DNA of 64,000 nt from Ceratodon purpureus (GCA_014871385.1 CM026430.1:6182630-6246629), one strand, 5' to 3'. Counted from the first letter of the stretch, positions 1 through 12,289 are shown. The notes: generated from the sequence alone by a model not told the origin. A program made the numbers and translations.

Positions 1-283
1 TGAAGAAAAGTAACAGTATTTGACAAAATTGTTGATCTCAAGGATCCAGATATACAAGAAAGAGCGTCCAGCATTAGCCTCCCAACAGCATGATGCACAT
101 TCCTGGCGCATTGACGCATCTGAGAATGTTCGACGAATTCTACGCAAGCACAGCATTGACACTACGTCTCTTGACTGAACACAATCAACGATTGCATCAC
201 CAGCCTTAATGGCACAATGTGATACAGAGACCTTACCTTGAGCTTGTTTATCATCAACCCTAAGAAAACCTAATCCTAATAAC
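1..283. other. 3' flank of the PGDH gene
   Basis: This is non-coding sequence lying downstream of the minus-strand PGDH stop codon, and probably includes its 3' UTR. I see no open frame, RNA gene or repeat that I can support. Confidence 0.4.
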
Positions 284-2200
284 CTATAGCTTCAGGAACA
301 CCAATTCACCGATGGCAGGAATGTCCATCAATTTCTGGAGAGCCCCCTTGCTCACGTCCTCATCTGTGCCGATTGCGACGATGGCATCCAAACCGCGCAG
401 CGTCCGCCCCACGCTCATAAATGAGATGTTCACGTTCTCTTCTCCCAGAATTGAGCCCACCTTTCCGATCATGCCCGGTTGATCGACCTGCCGGTATAAG
501 ATGATGCTGCCCTCCAAGCTCACATCCACGTTGAAGTTGCCCACCTTCGAGAGATGAGGAACACCGTCCTTCACTTTCCCTTCCAAAGTGATGCTCCGGG
601 TGGGATTGCCTGTTGCACTGGCGAACCTCGTCTCTACGTCAAAAATTGTCACCGATACACTCTCGAGTGGCGCCCCGGTGGACCCATCTGCCCGCTCCCT
701 CTCCTCGCTAATCTTCAACCCACGCTGCTTGGCGACATAGTCAGCATTCACGAGGTTAATGAACGCGCTCGACACGGGCTCGATCAGGCCCTTGGTGATC
801 ATCGCCCTCAGGAGGCGAGTGTCCAAGTCGCCATCGTCACGTGCAGACTTGTACACCACCTTCACTTGCTTGACGCCTGCGCCGCCGGACACCAGCTGCA
901 CTGCGAGGCGGCCCAGCTTCTCGGCTAAGACGACATACGGGGTGAGCTCCGCAATGACCTCCGCGGGGACCATGGGTGCGTTCACCGCGGTCGCGGCGAG
1001 CTCGCCTGCGAGCGCCCCCGCGACAGCTTCCGCGATCTCCACTGCCACGCCTTCCTGGGCTTCCACTGTGCTCGCTCCCAGATGGGGAGTGGCGATCACG
1101 TTCTTGTGCTGAACTAAGGCATGGGAGGAATCTCCTTCCTTTGGTGGCTCCACCGTGAACACATCCAATGCGGCTTGGGCTACATGTCCAGATTCCAACG
1201 CGCGCAGCAAGGCTGGCTCGTCGATCACACCTCCTCGTGCGACGTTTATGAGACGTACTCCTTGCTTGCACTTTGCGAAGGTGTCGTCGTTGAAGATCTT
1301 GTCCGTGGTGGGAGTCAGTGGCATGTGCAGGGAGATGAAATCTGCACGGGCGAGAGCTTCATCGAAGCTGACGAGCTCGACTCCGACAGCGCGAGCGCGA
1401 TCGGCCGACGCGTAGGGGTCATGGGAGATCACGTGCATTCCAAGGCCCTTCGCCTTGCGTGCGACTTCGGAGCCCACTTTGCCGAATCCCATCACGGCCA
1501 AGGTCTTGTCGACGAGGGAGACGCCGACGTACTTGCTGCGCTCCCACTGGCCGCTCTTCATTGACGCATCTGAGGGCGCGACATTGCGCACCATGGCCGT
1601 GAGGAGAGCGATTCCGTGCTCCGCAGCGGCCACAGTGTTGGCAGTGGGCGCGTTCACGACCAAGCATCCCAATTCAGTCGCGGCGTCAAGATCCACGTTG
1701 TCGATCCCCACGCCTGCTCGGCCGACCACCTTGAGGCGCCCCTTGGAGGCCTCGAACACTTTGCGGGTGACCTTCGTGGCGCTGCGCACGATCAAGGCGT
1801 CGTACTCGGAAATCTTCGCGCAGAGCTCCTCGTTCGTGAGGTTATAGATGCAATCCACGTTTGAGACCTTGCGCAGGAGGTCGAGTCCGCCATCGCCCAG
1901 CTTCTCAGACACCAGCACGGTTGCGAAGTTAGGGTCGCGGCTTGAGCCCTGCTCGGAGGGGGTCTTGGCTACGGCGGCCGAGGAGTTCGAAGTAGCGACG
2001 TTCCTCACCACAGACCGCCTCTGATTACCAACGCGTCGGCAACGGATTGCGCCCTTGCCTGCCAAGGCAGCATGATTCACCTGAAATCCAACGCGCGATG
2101 CGAGCATCTGGCTCTTCCCAGGCTGCGCTTGCTGCCCAAAACCTGCGAGCCCTTGCAAGCTCTCCTTCACCGCCATAGTCGTCCCCGTAACTGTCGCCAT
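284..2200 (-). CDS. PGDH: Plastid D-3-phosphoglycerate dehydrogenase
   Basis: It oxidises 3-phosphoglycerate to 3-phosphohydroxypyruvate with NAD+, the first step of the phosphorylated serine pathway in plastids. The 638-residue frame is unbroken and intronless, and its length is normal for plant PGDH. Residues 1 to about 85 are rich in S, A, R and Q with few acidic residues, as in a chloroplast transit peptide. The substrate- and NAD-binding domains follow: the Rossmann loop GFGKVG is near residue 239, the catalytic Arg is in NVARGG near 322, the Glu is in DVFTVEPP near 351, and the His is in TPHLGAS near 373. An intervening domain and a C-terminal ACT domain (about 565-638, with QPGMIGKVG) suggest allosteric control by amino acids. 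I chose the ATG at 2200 because its context gcagccATGGcg is ideal; a TTG four codons upstream is not a plausible plant start. Identification is firm. Confidence 0.96.
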   Translation of the reverse strand: MATVTGTTMAVKESLQGLAGFGQQAQPGKSQMLASRVGFQVNHAALAGKGAIRCRRVGNQRRSVVRNVATSNSSAAVAKTPSEQGSSRDPNFATVLVSEKLGDGGLDLLRKVSNVDCIYNLTNEELCAKISEYDALIVRSATKVTRKVFEASKGRLKVVGRAGVGIDNVDLDAATELGCLVVNAPTANTVAAAEHGIALLTAMVRNVAPSDASMKSGQWERSKYVGVSLVDKTLAVMGFGKVGSEVARKAKGLGMHVISHDPYASADRARAVGVELVSFDEALARADFISLHMPLTPTTDKIFNDDTFAKCKQGVRLINVARGGVIDEPALLRALESGHVAQAALDVFTVEPPKEGDSSHALVQHKNVIATPHLGASTVEAQEGVAVEIAEAVAGALAGELAATAVNAPMVPAEVIAELTPYVVLAEKLGRLAVQLVSGGAGVKQVKVVYKSARDDGDLDTRLLRAMITKGLIEPVSSAFINLVNADYVAKQRGLKISEERERADGSTGAPLESVSVTIFDVETRFASATGNPTRSITLEGKVKDGVPHLSKVGNFNVDVSLEGSIILYRQVDQPGMIGKVGSILGEENVNISFMSVGRTLRGLDAIVAIGTDEDVSKGALQKLMDIPAIGELVFLKL

Positions 2201-5200
2201 GGCTGCAAGCAATATCTAACCTCCGAGAAATTCACAAGTAAACTTCCACAACCTGCACAACAAGATCCACCAACATTACCATCAGCACCAAGAAATAAAT
2301 CACAACACGCCATTCTTTAACAAGACTCAAAACAAATCCCCGATTCAACAGCCCGGCTGTTCTATGCAGGCATAGACTAACCCAAACACATGAAAAGCTT
2401 CGCAACACCATCCGCATCAAACCACATCTAAACCATCAAACCACAAAGATGCTCGTCTCAGAATACTCTCCCAGGCAAATATTCAATCCATTCCGCAATC
2501 CTTGATCCATCAAGCACCCTTAAATGGAAACACAATCACATCTACAACAACCCCAGACCTGCTCTCATACCACAACACCTCAGTACCTAAATACCTTCAA
2601 CCCAGCTCCCTCTCTTGCCCTCATTCCTCATCATCTATCAAAGAAAACCATCGACTCCACAACTACAGCATCTAAAAACACAGAAAGTGTAAACATTTCA
2701 AACAGCACTTATTAACCTTCACAGCCTACAACTCTTTCCCTGTCCAACCATCACAAAAACCATCACCAAAACCATCACCTTCACACAGTGAACATCAATA
2801 AAAAAAATATATGCAAAATCCATCGATCATGCTCACCTCCGACGTCTAGTGAGTCTCTGTGCAAGGATGCCAAGTAGTACACTACCCTGTAGCTGAAAAC
2901 CTGAAGAACAATGAACTGGGTCACTCTGGTAGTGATGGATCATGCCTTATATGGGCAATGGTAGCGTCTCCTGGTAAGTAAGGAATCATCCCGCATCAGG
3001 AATACTCGACTCATTCGATCTAGTCGGGTGAGGAGAGGAGGGTTACTCCAGATCATTCAGCTTATGGAATAATCACCTGGTACCGTAACTGATAACTGAT
3101 GGTGGACCGGTCGCCTCGTCTCATGAGCATGATGCACTGATGCCGATGAGAGGGTATATATTCAGGATCTTCGCAGCGTGCACATCACTTACCCAACCTG
3201 GAAGCTTCGGGATTCAACTTCATCTGTAATTTGTCTCAGGAATCTGATGTAGTGGGGGTTGTTTTCTACTAGTGTTTTGCTTTGCAACCAAAAATTATGC
3301 ACCAATGTGTATGTACGAAGCTCCAGACATTCGGTAAAAATATATTATTTTGACAGGGATGGAACGGGTTTCTTTGCAAGTGAGAGGTGTGTTTCGTACA
3401 GACATTTTTTCTGGGCAGAAGGAAGGCTCTCGTGTGACTTCCTTGGTTCATTGTACGGGGGATGTATTGAAACAACAAACGATTGTCGGTTAAGTTGCCC
3501 CACGCATCTTGCTTGCTGAAATGTTCAGTTGGAGTAGATGGTAGGAATTAGTGTTGGTATCTAATTAACCTGCTTCGTGTACACCCTTTTAAGCTATTTA
3601 GTTTACATGTTTTATTAGTATTCCTCATTTGCTGTTTGTCAACCAATACTTCGGTTTGGGTATCTGAAACCTACAAATGTTCGCATAAAGTTCTGTGCTG
3701 AGAAATTAGTATCGGGCAATCTTATTAGCTGAAAGGTTGGACATCTTTTTTGGTATATTTGTTTTTTAATTTTAAACTAATGAAAAAAGAGATGTGAAGT
3801 GGGCAGATTTAGAAATGAGGAAGATACCCGCTAGACTGACATGGCAAGGAGAGAAACCTGGCCCAGGTGTAGAAGTCAGCTGATTGGTTTTTGTTTTTAA
3901 TTTTCGGAACAAGGGAGGCTGATTGGTTTTGTTGACAGGTTTTGTAATGTTTGTGAATTGTGCACAGGATAGTAGCTCGGTAGCTGCATGCAGCTTCCAG
4001 CAGAAGGGACGGGTGAATGATGGTCAGTGGTCACAATTTACAAAGCAAGATGCGATGGCGATGCAGGCGTTTTTCTCTCATGGTCACGACTACTTTAGTC
4101 GGAAAATAGGAGTACCCATATTTCCGGAACAGCTAATTTAGCATGATGCAATCAGAGGAAGAGCCAGGACAAAAGACCAGGAGAGATTCCTTACAATAGC
4201 AATTCTTACAGCAATTAAATTACTGCGAACTGAAATTTGAAAAGTCTTCGACACAAGTCCCCTGCGTCCATCAGTGATGGATCGATGCATCTTGAAAGTC
4301 TTGGCAGAACCTGAGACAGGACATCTTCAATGTACTTTCACATCTACAACCTTATTTAGCTGTGGTGGAACATGGATCAAAATCAACATGTAAAAAGTGT
4401 GCAAGTATTTTGAAGGATGTGATGAAATGTCCTGGGAATGTATTGTACATGAAATGTTCTGAGCTCTTGGATTGAAGCACCGGCTTAGTAATTTCTTGGT
4501 AAAGAACCAAAAGGAGAAGCTACCATGTGATACATTCTGCCGTCAGAAACAGAGCGATGCATCTGAGAGTTCAGATCATCATGCAGCATCAATACATTCC
4601 TACAATGCCTCTCACTCCACTCCTGAATTTTTCATGGTGGATAGCACTTTTGCAAGTTGATACAGATTCATGTCACGTACTATTCTGAACAAATGAATTC
4701 ATTCCATTCCCAGAACAATCAGGTACCTATCATACATTCATCAGGGTTGAAAAAAGCGGAAACGTAAATTACTGTATTACATCTGTTTTTAGCTGATGGA
4801 ATGTCTGTACAATGGGGGCCACATGATGAATGAAAATCGCAAGAGCCGTTTCTTCGGACAATAATATTATATTGTCGACGTTGGTATCGTTCGGATGCCG
4901 AGACTGTAGACCGAAGGTTCAGAACGCGACACCTCGGTGATGCCACACGTGATCCCAGAGATACCCAAATTAATGGCATTATTCCAAGATGTGCTATACG
5001 AGGACCCATGTAAGAACTTGAAATGCCCTCATATCTTGTGTCAAAAAACCAAAAAAAAAAAAAGGGTACTCTCGTATCTGATTCTGTACTCACTTTGTCC
5101 CTGAGGAGTAATGTCATTCCGTGGGCAGAATTACTGAGTCCAGACTGGTCCTGGTAAAAGCCCCACATCATGTTCATGCGATTGAGAATTGGACCTGACC

Positions 5201-5895
5201 AACGCCTGAAGTTGAATATCGAATGGGCCAAGACGTTCATGCAGATTTAGGGCCCCAGATCTGGCTCTTCTATTGATTGACAAGAGATTCGCTTCCCAGA
5301 ATGATGAGTTCAGCCTGCAAATTTTGGGGATCGAGAGAATTTGGGGCCAGCAAAAAAAAATTCTAATTTTCATGTTACTTTTGCGTGTGCCTGCTGCCCA
5401 ATGATGCAATGATATGAGCACAGGCTGGAAAACAAATTTGGAGCGTGCATTAGAGGACATATTCTGGCCTATTGCGAGTCCGGACTGCCTTCCATAAAGC
5501 TAAGAATTCTGATATTTTGTCAGCGGAAGACAAAATCACTTCGTACGTGTACGTTATTCATATGCTTACAAATCACTCGTTTAACTGTTTACTTGGTTAA
5601 TATTTGAATTCACTCAGAAATCTACTCATGTGGAGGGATTGGTGCTCTCATCAGTTTTACTTTACTCGTTACCACGAAAAAATTTAAGATCTAAGTTTAG
5701 GGTCTCATCTTTACGACTGTTGTTGCTCCTGAAGGCAAGCCTTCCATCGACTCATTGATATGACCCCTGTTCCTGTGAGTTACTGTAAGACATTGTAGTG
5801 ATTAGCAAGATTTTGCATCATCTCATGCTCATTCTCTCACTCAATTACTCAATAAACTGCACAAAGCTAAATTAATGGAAAATCTCACCAGCTCT
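2201..5895. other. Intergenic region between PGDH and NUDC
   Basis: The first 600 bases are C/A-rich and pyrimidine-poor on the plus strand, as expected for the PGDH 5' leader and promoter read on the minus strand. A plus-strand TATA-like TATATATTC at 3155-3163 could mark a promoter, but no coding exon that I recognise follows it. The short frames at 3259-3519, 3923-4141, 4719-5240 and 5131-5460 show no family signature, codon bias or splice structure, so I do not call them genes. Confidence 0.4.
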
Positions 5896-8027
5896 TTAAC
5901 ATATCTTTGCCTTGGAGAAGTCCATTTCGGGATGCTGCAAATCAAGGACAACCAAATTCAAGTCAGGATTTCAGCATATGAAAAAACATGAGATCTCTCG
6001 ATCGTGGACGTGGTTTACATTCCGTACCATCAACCTTGAAATCTAAAGACGTGAGAAAGCTCGGAATCGTCTAGTGAAGATTCGACTGAGCGCGTCTATT
6101 GTGCCGATTTTAATAATTTCGAGCGTCACATAGCATCTAGGATAATACGTATATTCAGAGAGCTGTAGCGACGCAGTTGTACCTGAGCCATGAATTTTTT
6201 GATGGCGTCGGATTTGCTTGACTCATCACTTGTGGGTAACCCCAAGGCCTTTTGCCGTTGATCATACTGCAAAAGCCAACAGCACAGGTTAAGATTACGC
6301 ACCATTCTGAGCTTGTACTTACCAACGGACAATTGGAGCTGCTCGTTTCGAAAGCTCCTCTCTTCCTTCAAGGAGAGAGTTGCTAAAATGCAACACTAAA
6401 CAATTACCTCGAAAGGTCTAAGTGCACAACGAGTAGTTTTGGTATTTCAAGTCAAGGCACAAGAGCACTCATATGCCAGTAACATAAATATTTCAAACCT
6501 CTTGAATCCAATGCCATGTGAAGGCTAAATTAGTGCGCCTCAACTAACATATCAACGACTATGTTCACATAGATAGCACGAAGACAGACCTCCGAACCTG
6601 ATTGATTAACTCACCTTCTCTCGTATATCACAATGGCGTTTAAAAAAATACCATCAATTTCTCTGCCGTTGAACGAGTTTCTAGATCCAGTTCATCCAAT
6701 CTGCTATTCTCTGGCATCACCTTCCTAGTGTTGATCTCAGGCTCTCCTTTCAGCACACTCTTCCACCATGTCATGTTGTTGCATTTGGTCACGTAAATCG
6801 ACAACGTCCCGTCCTCATCTGTAATACACCAATAAACGACACACACGCTCAATCTTGCCTTGTCTACACAGACTGAAATGAATCCTATTACATGATCAAT
6901 ACTGTTTCACAAGAGACACGACCGAGCAGATTATTTCGAGACGTTACCCACACTCCAGAAGCTGTCATCGGACTTCACCGGCGTGTAGAACTCTCCCTGC
7001 ACGAGACAATTCACATGCTGAGACTCTGCACAGTGATGGTATTGTACTCACTACAATGGAACAAAAAGAGTTAAGCAACCATAGGATTCACTGACCTGTA
7101 GAACCGGCTCCTGGCCCTTCAGACCTGCCTTTAGCGTCTTCCCCTTGATGTCACATGCCACCTCTTTTGCTTTGGTCCCATATGGAAATTTGATGTGAAT
7201 AGTTGCTTCGGCAAGAGTTTGTGTCCAGACATATGTCTCGTGATCAAATCCGTTCCCAATGTTAGGCGCTGCACATGCAAACCAGAGAAGTTAGGGTACC
7301 AAAAAACACATCATGTTCATATTGCAGAGCATCCCGAATTGCAGAGAATGATTGACATACTCAAGCCCGTTCCTTCAGAATCGATCTCCGGTTCCTCAGA
7401 GTCTTTGTTTGCTGCAGGGGATGGGGTCATATTGGAGCTCTCAGCGGTTTCATTCCCGCGCGCCTTTGGTTTCGGTGTCTTTTGTTCTGTGGTCTTTGAT
7501 GATGCTGGTTCTTTCTTTGCTGGACTCTTGGTTTCCTCTACCTTGGCAACCTTCTCTGGAGCGGTGTCTTCCCCATCGTAGGCACTTCTCCTCCGTTTTG
7601 CCGCTGTCACGATTTCAGTGACTCGGTGTTCCACTCTTGACTCACGTGAAAGGTCAGTTTCTCGAAATAAGAAGTCGATGACGGTTGTTAGGAGCTCAAG
7701 AGGCTGCTGTTTGTGCTGCTCCAGCAAGGTGCTAAGGACAGGGTCGTGCTGATAGGATTTTGTGTCAGCCTGGGGTGCTGGTGCCGGTGCCGGTGCCGGT
7801 GCCGGTGTCACTGGCGAAGGAGTACGAGGTTCTTCCACCGGAGGATTTGCCACAACTTGAGAAGGTGGCTCTGACCGCGTTTCCTGAGGAGGATTCACAG
7901 CTTCTGGAGGAGCAGATTGCCGTGGTGTCGAGGTAGATTGCCGTGGTGTCGACGTAGGTTGTCGTGGTGTGGAGGTCCGGGGTTGTTGAACCGGCTCTTC
8001 TTCCTCATAGTCCGAAATTACAGCCAT
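5896..8027 (-). CDS. NUDC: NudC/BOBBER-type CS-domain co-chaperone, six exons
   Basis: Six coding exons give 392 residues: 8027-7361, 7268-7096, 6996-6948, 6818-6652, 6266-6183 and 5934-5896. Every junction is GT-AG and the phases agree. An N-terminal NudC_N helix (DPVLSTLLEQHKQQ, about residues 97-130) follows a long Pro/Ala/Thr/Gln-rich leader. After a basic KRRR and Lys/Glu-rich linker comes the CS (p23-like) domain from TPNIGNG, with the family signatures YVWTQTL, GLKGQEP and WWKSVLKGEP. The tail matches the NudC C-terminus, with YDQRQKALGLPTSDE, KKFMAQ and, on the last exon, HPEMDFSKAKIC then stop. NudC proteins bind Hsp90 and client proteins; the Arabidopsis relative BOBBER1 is needed for development and thermotolerance. 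The start at 8027 has context cagcgATGG. The leader, with tandem STPRQ units and an APAPAP run, is longer than I expect of the plant family. Introns are 92-385 bases. Confidence 0.93.
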
Positions 8028-9787
8028 CGCTGATACTGATACGAAAATTGAGCAACTTCTGCAAACCTAGAACAGGATACAACTTCCTACCAGAATGACA
8101 GTAACTGAAATACCTCCACTCTTGCACAAGTTGGAAGCAAAGCAACCTGTTACCAGATTTACATGACAATATTGATAGTTTCCAGATAATGCAGTCACTT
8201 ACAGATCGCCAACCACATCGAACTCGTTAAAATCACAGAGGTTATAAGACTCAAATTGCAAACGCGAAATCCTCTTGTTGGACTACATACCTACAAAGAA
8301 GCCCATCAATTGATTCCAACAGACAAAAAAATCTACATAAAATGATATTATCAGGAGGAAAAATTTCAACACTACGACTGATTCAGGTATCGCACAAACA
8401 AATGTCACAAAAGGGTCGCAGTCACGATAATGGTCAGGAGGATCCCCATCCATCAGTTGGTTACTGTTCCCTTGCAAGTGAACAATCAGAAGTTAAATTG
8501 GCAAGAGAGCAGTATGATACCCGGACACTCAAGAACTTCGCAGCTGATACCTCTGATACTCGTGCAATACCTCTCCGACACGGATGTAATATCCGGCGGA
8601 TACTGCCTGATACGCGTTTCTGCTCCAGACGTGGAGACTCACTTTCGGCATCAAGGCATACAACAAATATAACCGACATCATCTACCGACGGCCTACATT
8701 TCTCATTTCGAATCTACAGAGACCATAGATATGGCGCACAGCGAAAGTCGTGTTGATGCATATGCCGTCGCCGTGAAATCGCCTCCGACAATTTCAACGC
8801 AGGCAATTCTTCTTCTCGCTGTCAAACATGTGGGTCGCAGTCACCTGCACTGGTTTCATATCTCTGATTAACTTCATGTTGTGTAGACCTACCTGTGCAG
8901 CGTTAGATTTGTTGCAGGGACGTGATGTTACACCTAGATCGATATCACATCAGTGTACTGAATATCGATCAGCAACTTTCATGACGAGGTTCACAGCGCT
9001 AGCGCCTACGTACGTTTGTTACACAGATTACGTTAACTACGTTATTTGGTTCTACTTACACTGCTTGTTAAAGTAACTTCGCGTGAACTGAATAAGTACA
9101 TACAGATCAGCGAATTTCGAGACGTCTCGTGACCTCAAGTAGATTACGTTAGTCTCGTGTTAGTCAACCTTGCGTTGGCAACCTTACATTGGGTTGAAAG
9201 TACGTAAGATAGTGGTTTCACGTGTTTGACAAGGACTAATACGAGTTATGGAAGTCGTCCAGAGATCGGGGACTTTTGAGTCTTTCTGAATGCGTGCAGG
9301 TTGTCTTCTGTGGGCAATTAAAAATAATTCAGAGCTGGAATCTGATGTGATGGTTTGGTTGTGAGAGGATTTGGTAATGACTCGTGACGTTCGAGTGTGA
9401 AAAACTTTATTTTACTTTGTTAACATGAGCAAGGAACTTGCCATTCTGGGCTGGCAAATACAAAAGCTGAATATAAATAAAAGGTCACACAGCAGGATGA
9501 TTACTGATTCAAATCAACTAATCTTATATACTAAACTGAAGTGCTTAACTAAATAATATAAAATTCTCTTCTTAGGCAGCTAGTACACTATGTGGCCTCT
9601 ACTTGTGTAGTAAGTACAAGTAGTGAGATGTGGCCCTGGCTACAACATTATTTTTACTCAGGATAAAAGTGACTCAGTGAGTACAGGTTACTACAATTTG
9701 CCAGCAAATCCTTCCAACAAGTTCATCAGCTATTTGCTTGTAAATTGGTAAGTGGTAACTATGTAAACGTAAATTTCTTTTTCCTTT
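8028..9787. other. Intergenic region upstream of NUDC
   Basis: The part next to 8028 should hold the NUDC promoter and leader. The rest has only short chance frames (for example 8342-8728 and 8828-9076), with no recognisable domain. One member of a 43-bp direct repeat pair lies at 9295-9337. Confidence 0.4.
9295..9337 (+). repeat. Direct repeat, left copy
   Basis: This 43-base stretch, with core TTGTCTTCTGTGG and TAATTCAGAG, recurs in the same orientation at 10311-10353 with about six differences. The pair brackets the cysteine-rich protein gene at about 1.0 kb spacing. It is too long and too diverged to be a recent target-site duplication, so an old tandem duplication or a shared element end is more likely. 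Confidence 0.7.
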
Positions 9788-10129
9788 TCAGGGAGGAGTT
9801 GCTGCCGCACAGCACACTGAGAGTGGAACATACTGGTTGCCATAGAGGCACGAATATGGCCCGATAGGGACTTGTGGGGGAGTTGGAGGAGGGGGAGGCA
9901 CTGCTCCACAGCACATACTCTGGGGGGTCTCCCTGCAACATCTGCTTAACTCCCTGCCATCAACATCACAACAGCGACCTCGAGGGCGGTTACAACAAGG
10001 GTCAAATCGGCCTCGAGCCCTTTCACAACATTGCCCCCTCGCTCCATTAGGAGCCTCGCAGCAATTCCTCATAGGCTGTGCAAGGCTCCCAACTACAAGA
10101 ATCAGCAACATAATTGCTCTAACCGCCAT
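9788..10129 (-). CDS. Small secreted cysteine-rich protein with CC dyads
   Basis: The product is 113 residues in one exon, starting at the ATG at 10129. Residues 1-17 (MAVRAIMLLILVVGSLA) form a good signal peptide with likely cleavage before QPMRNCC. The mature part has six CC pairs spaced 6 to 9 residues apart, alternating with short Arg/Gly/Pro segments. A Pro-rich hinge (PPPPPTPPQ), a lone Cys in YSCLYG and a final VCCAAATPP follow, giving 15 cysteines in the mature chain. No intracellular motif is visible. The regular CC ladder does not match defensins, LTPs, snakins or hydrophobins as I know them, so I do not assign a function. It could be an extracellular structural or antimicrobial peptide. 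A TATA-like element lies about 85 bases upstream, which supports expression. Confidence 0.7.
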   Translation of the reverse strand: MAVRAIMLLILVVGSLAQPMRNCCEAPNGARGQCCERARGRFDPCCNRPRGRCCDVDGRELSRCCRETPQSMCCGAVPPPPPTPPQVPIGPYSCLYGNQYVPLSVCCAAATPP

Positions 10130-10210
10130 CGAGATGAAGAGACCGTGGACGTAAACACTCGCTCAATGAACACTGGATAACTGATAGATGTAGAATGGGA
10201 CATGTGCACT

Positions 10211-10220
10211 CTTAATATAT
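10211..10220 (-). promoter_or_regulatory. TATA-like box of the cysteine-rich gene
   Basis: Read on the minus strand the sequence is ATATATTAAG. It ends 82 bases before the ATG at 10129, which would place transcription start about 50 bases upstream of the ATG. This is an inference from motif and spacing only. Confidence 0.45.
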
Positions 10221-10310
10221 GTGGTGAGAGTGTGCATATGATTTGCACCTCTCACCTACCACAATCATGTATTAGGCATGGCCATGGGTAGGAATGAGAG
10301 ACAAGAAACA

Positions 10311-10353
10311 TGCAGATTGTCTTCTGTGGATGATTACAAATAATTCAGAGTTG
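10311..10353 (+). repeat. Direct repeat, right copy
   Basis: This is the partner of 9295-9337. Both copies keep TTGTCTTCTGTGG followed by an AT-rich spacer and AATAATTCAGAG or AATTCAGAG. It lies just upstream of the cysteine-rich gene's promoter region. Confidence 0.7.
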
Positions 10354-10367
10354 ACAAAAACTATGGT

Positions 10368-10473
10368 TCATAGTCTTTGTAATTTTTGGAGGCTGCCCTT
10401 GTTAAAGTAATAAACATTTTGACTTGAGTCACTTTGGAATTTTGAGTTTTGATTTGGTAATGAACATATTTCC

Positions 10474-10506
<33 letters not shown>

Positions 10507-10869
10507 ATTTGAAATTGCCCTTTTTGAACTTGAAAACTAAAATTTCCAAATGAAGGTTTTGAAATTAGAATTACCTCTAAGTTCTCCCTTTCGAGTCTCG
10601 ACTCTCCATTTCTTGCATTTAAAATTTAAAACTTAAAATTTCAAGTCCAAAACAGGCAGTTGAAAATCAAGCTTTTTAAACAATTTTTTCTTCTTTTTTG
10701 AAAAATGTTCATAACCAAATTTATACTCGAATTCCAAAGTGCCCCAACTAAAAAGTTTACCAATTTTACAAGGGCAACCTCCATATATTACAAGGACAAG
10801 CTTCAAAGTTTTTAGTAACTTTTGAATTATCACTTTCAAAACTTGTCAAAATTCCACATTTTGAAATGC
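10368..10869. repeat. Inverted-repeat fragment of the TTAA repeat family
   Basis: A block near 10370-10480 (core TTTGGAGG, GCCCTTGT, TTGGAATT, GATTTGGT) reappears inverted at about 10700-10830 around a poly-A tract (10479-10502) and AT-rich spacer. The same blocks occur in the TTAA-bounded repeats at 18.0-18.6, 21.7-22.6 and 23.2-24.2 kb, so this is a rearranged, partly palindromic fragment of that family. Confidence 0.6.
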
Positions 10870-12289
10870 TTAACCCCTAAATTTCCTAGTGCTATTGGGA
10901 GTTTGAAACCTCAAAAGTGCGATTTTCTACCTCTATGTACTCTCGGGTCTATGAACCAAGCTTTTTTACACCTTTTACGATTCCAACCGTAAGATCTTGT
11001 ACCTAAGCCTATTAATTGTCACCGACTCACCGTCCCAAAAATTGGCCTTTGAATATTTATCATTTGCAAGTTCATAACATCCAAAGTTTATTCAAAAGAT
11101 TTTTTGGGCATTGCTTGGGAGGCATTGTCTCCATAGTGCAAAGGGGGACTAGAAGATTGTTACTTCAAACATTTTGGACATATTTTTGTCAAGTAGATAG
11201 CTAAGTTGGATACGCTCATGCAAACTATTAGAGACTCACTATGCTTTTTAACCCTTAAAGGGCTCATGGGGATACTACTAAATAGAATATACGTTGACGA
11301 ATATTTGACATTTGTTGTGGATAGAAAGTTCCATATTGAGACCCTACTAGCAAATTAACCCCTAAACGCCTAAACGACCAAAAACTGGTCGATTTCATTC
11401 TTTGACCGCCCGCAGCTGTCATTCAGTGAACAATTTTTCATCCGGGTAATTTTTTTTGACTTCAAGATGGTGAAATGTATCCAAAATACTTTTTTTTTGT
11501 AGTAAAATTCAATGTTTGTGATTTTTAGGACCCCTCCAAAGTGCAAAACCTCAATACTGCGCAGTCCACTTTTTCAATCTTGAGTTTGGTGTGTGTGTGG
11601 GGGCAGTAGTTTTGGAGAGTAAAATCCGTGTTTCAAAATTTTTTTTACAGCCGCCCGGAAGTGCAAATTTTGAAGAGTGGGCAGTTTTTAGGGGTGGGGG
11701 CAGATTCTGAAGTGTCGAAAAGCGATTCCATGTAGGCCACCATGGTGGTGGAGGGAAAGAGTCACGAAGAATGAAAAAGCACCACTTGTCACAACTACAT
11801 TCAAACTGAAAATAATTCAAAACAAGGGTTTTGGCTATGGCTAGAGAGGACTGCTACTACAACTGCATTCAAGGAAGCCAACGAGCAAAACTTTGAAGTA
11901 TCCAATGCAAGCAGTAAAGGGGGGGGAGGGAGGGGGATTTCCATAACCTCCAAATCACTATGTAATCAAGAGGAGGCGTCACCTCAAAAATTGACGGCAT
12001 AAGCACATTCATATCAACAATGCAAAGGAGGTGACAGAAAGAGGAAGAAATTAATCATGGAATTCAAAGCTTTGGTTACAAAGGGCTGCTACAAAATGCT
12101 CTGTGCAGCCTCATAGCAAACAGCACATACAGTTTGTTAGCTCTGTGGAGTCAAGCAGTGAGTGTCGTTGGTGATCCAATTTGCAGGGAGTGTCGTTGCT
12201 TGTGAGGAAGAGGGGATTTCAGTGACAGATTGCTGTGGTGAGGGAGAGAGAGAGTTCGGGGACAGAGAGTGGGAGGGTGCGGTAATCAG

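Noticed and set aside
2201-2212. Extension of PGDH by four codons to a TTG
   Set aside because: Plant nuclear genes start at ATG, and the ATG at 2200 has an ideal context.
4719-5460. Two overlapping minus-strand frames of 173 and 109 codons
   Set aside because: No domain, no splice logic and a homopolymer A tract inside; they look like chance frames.
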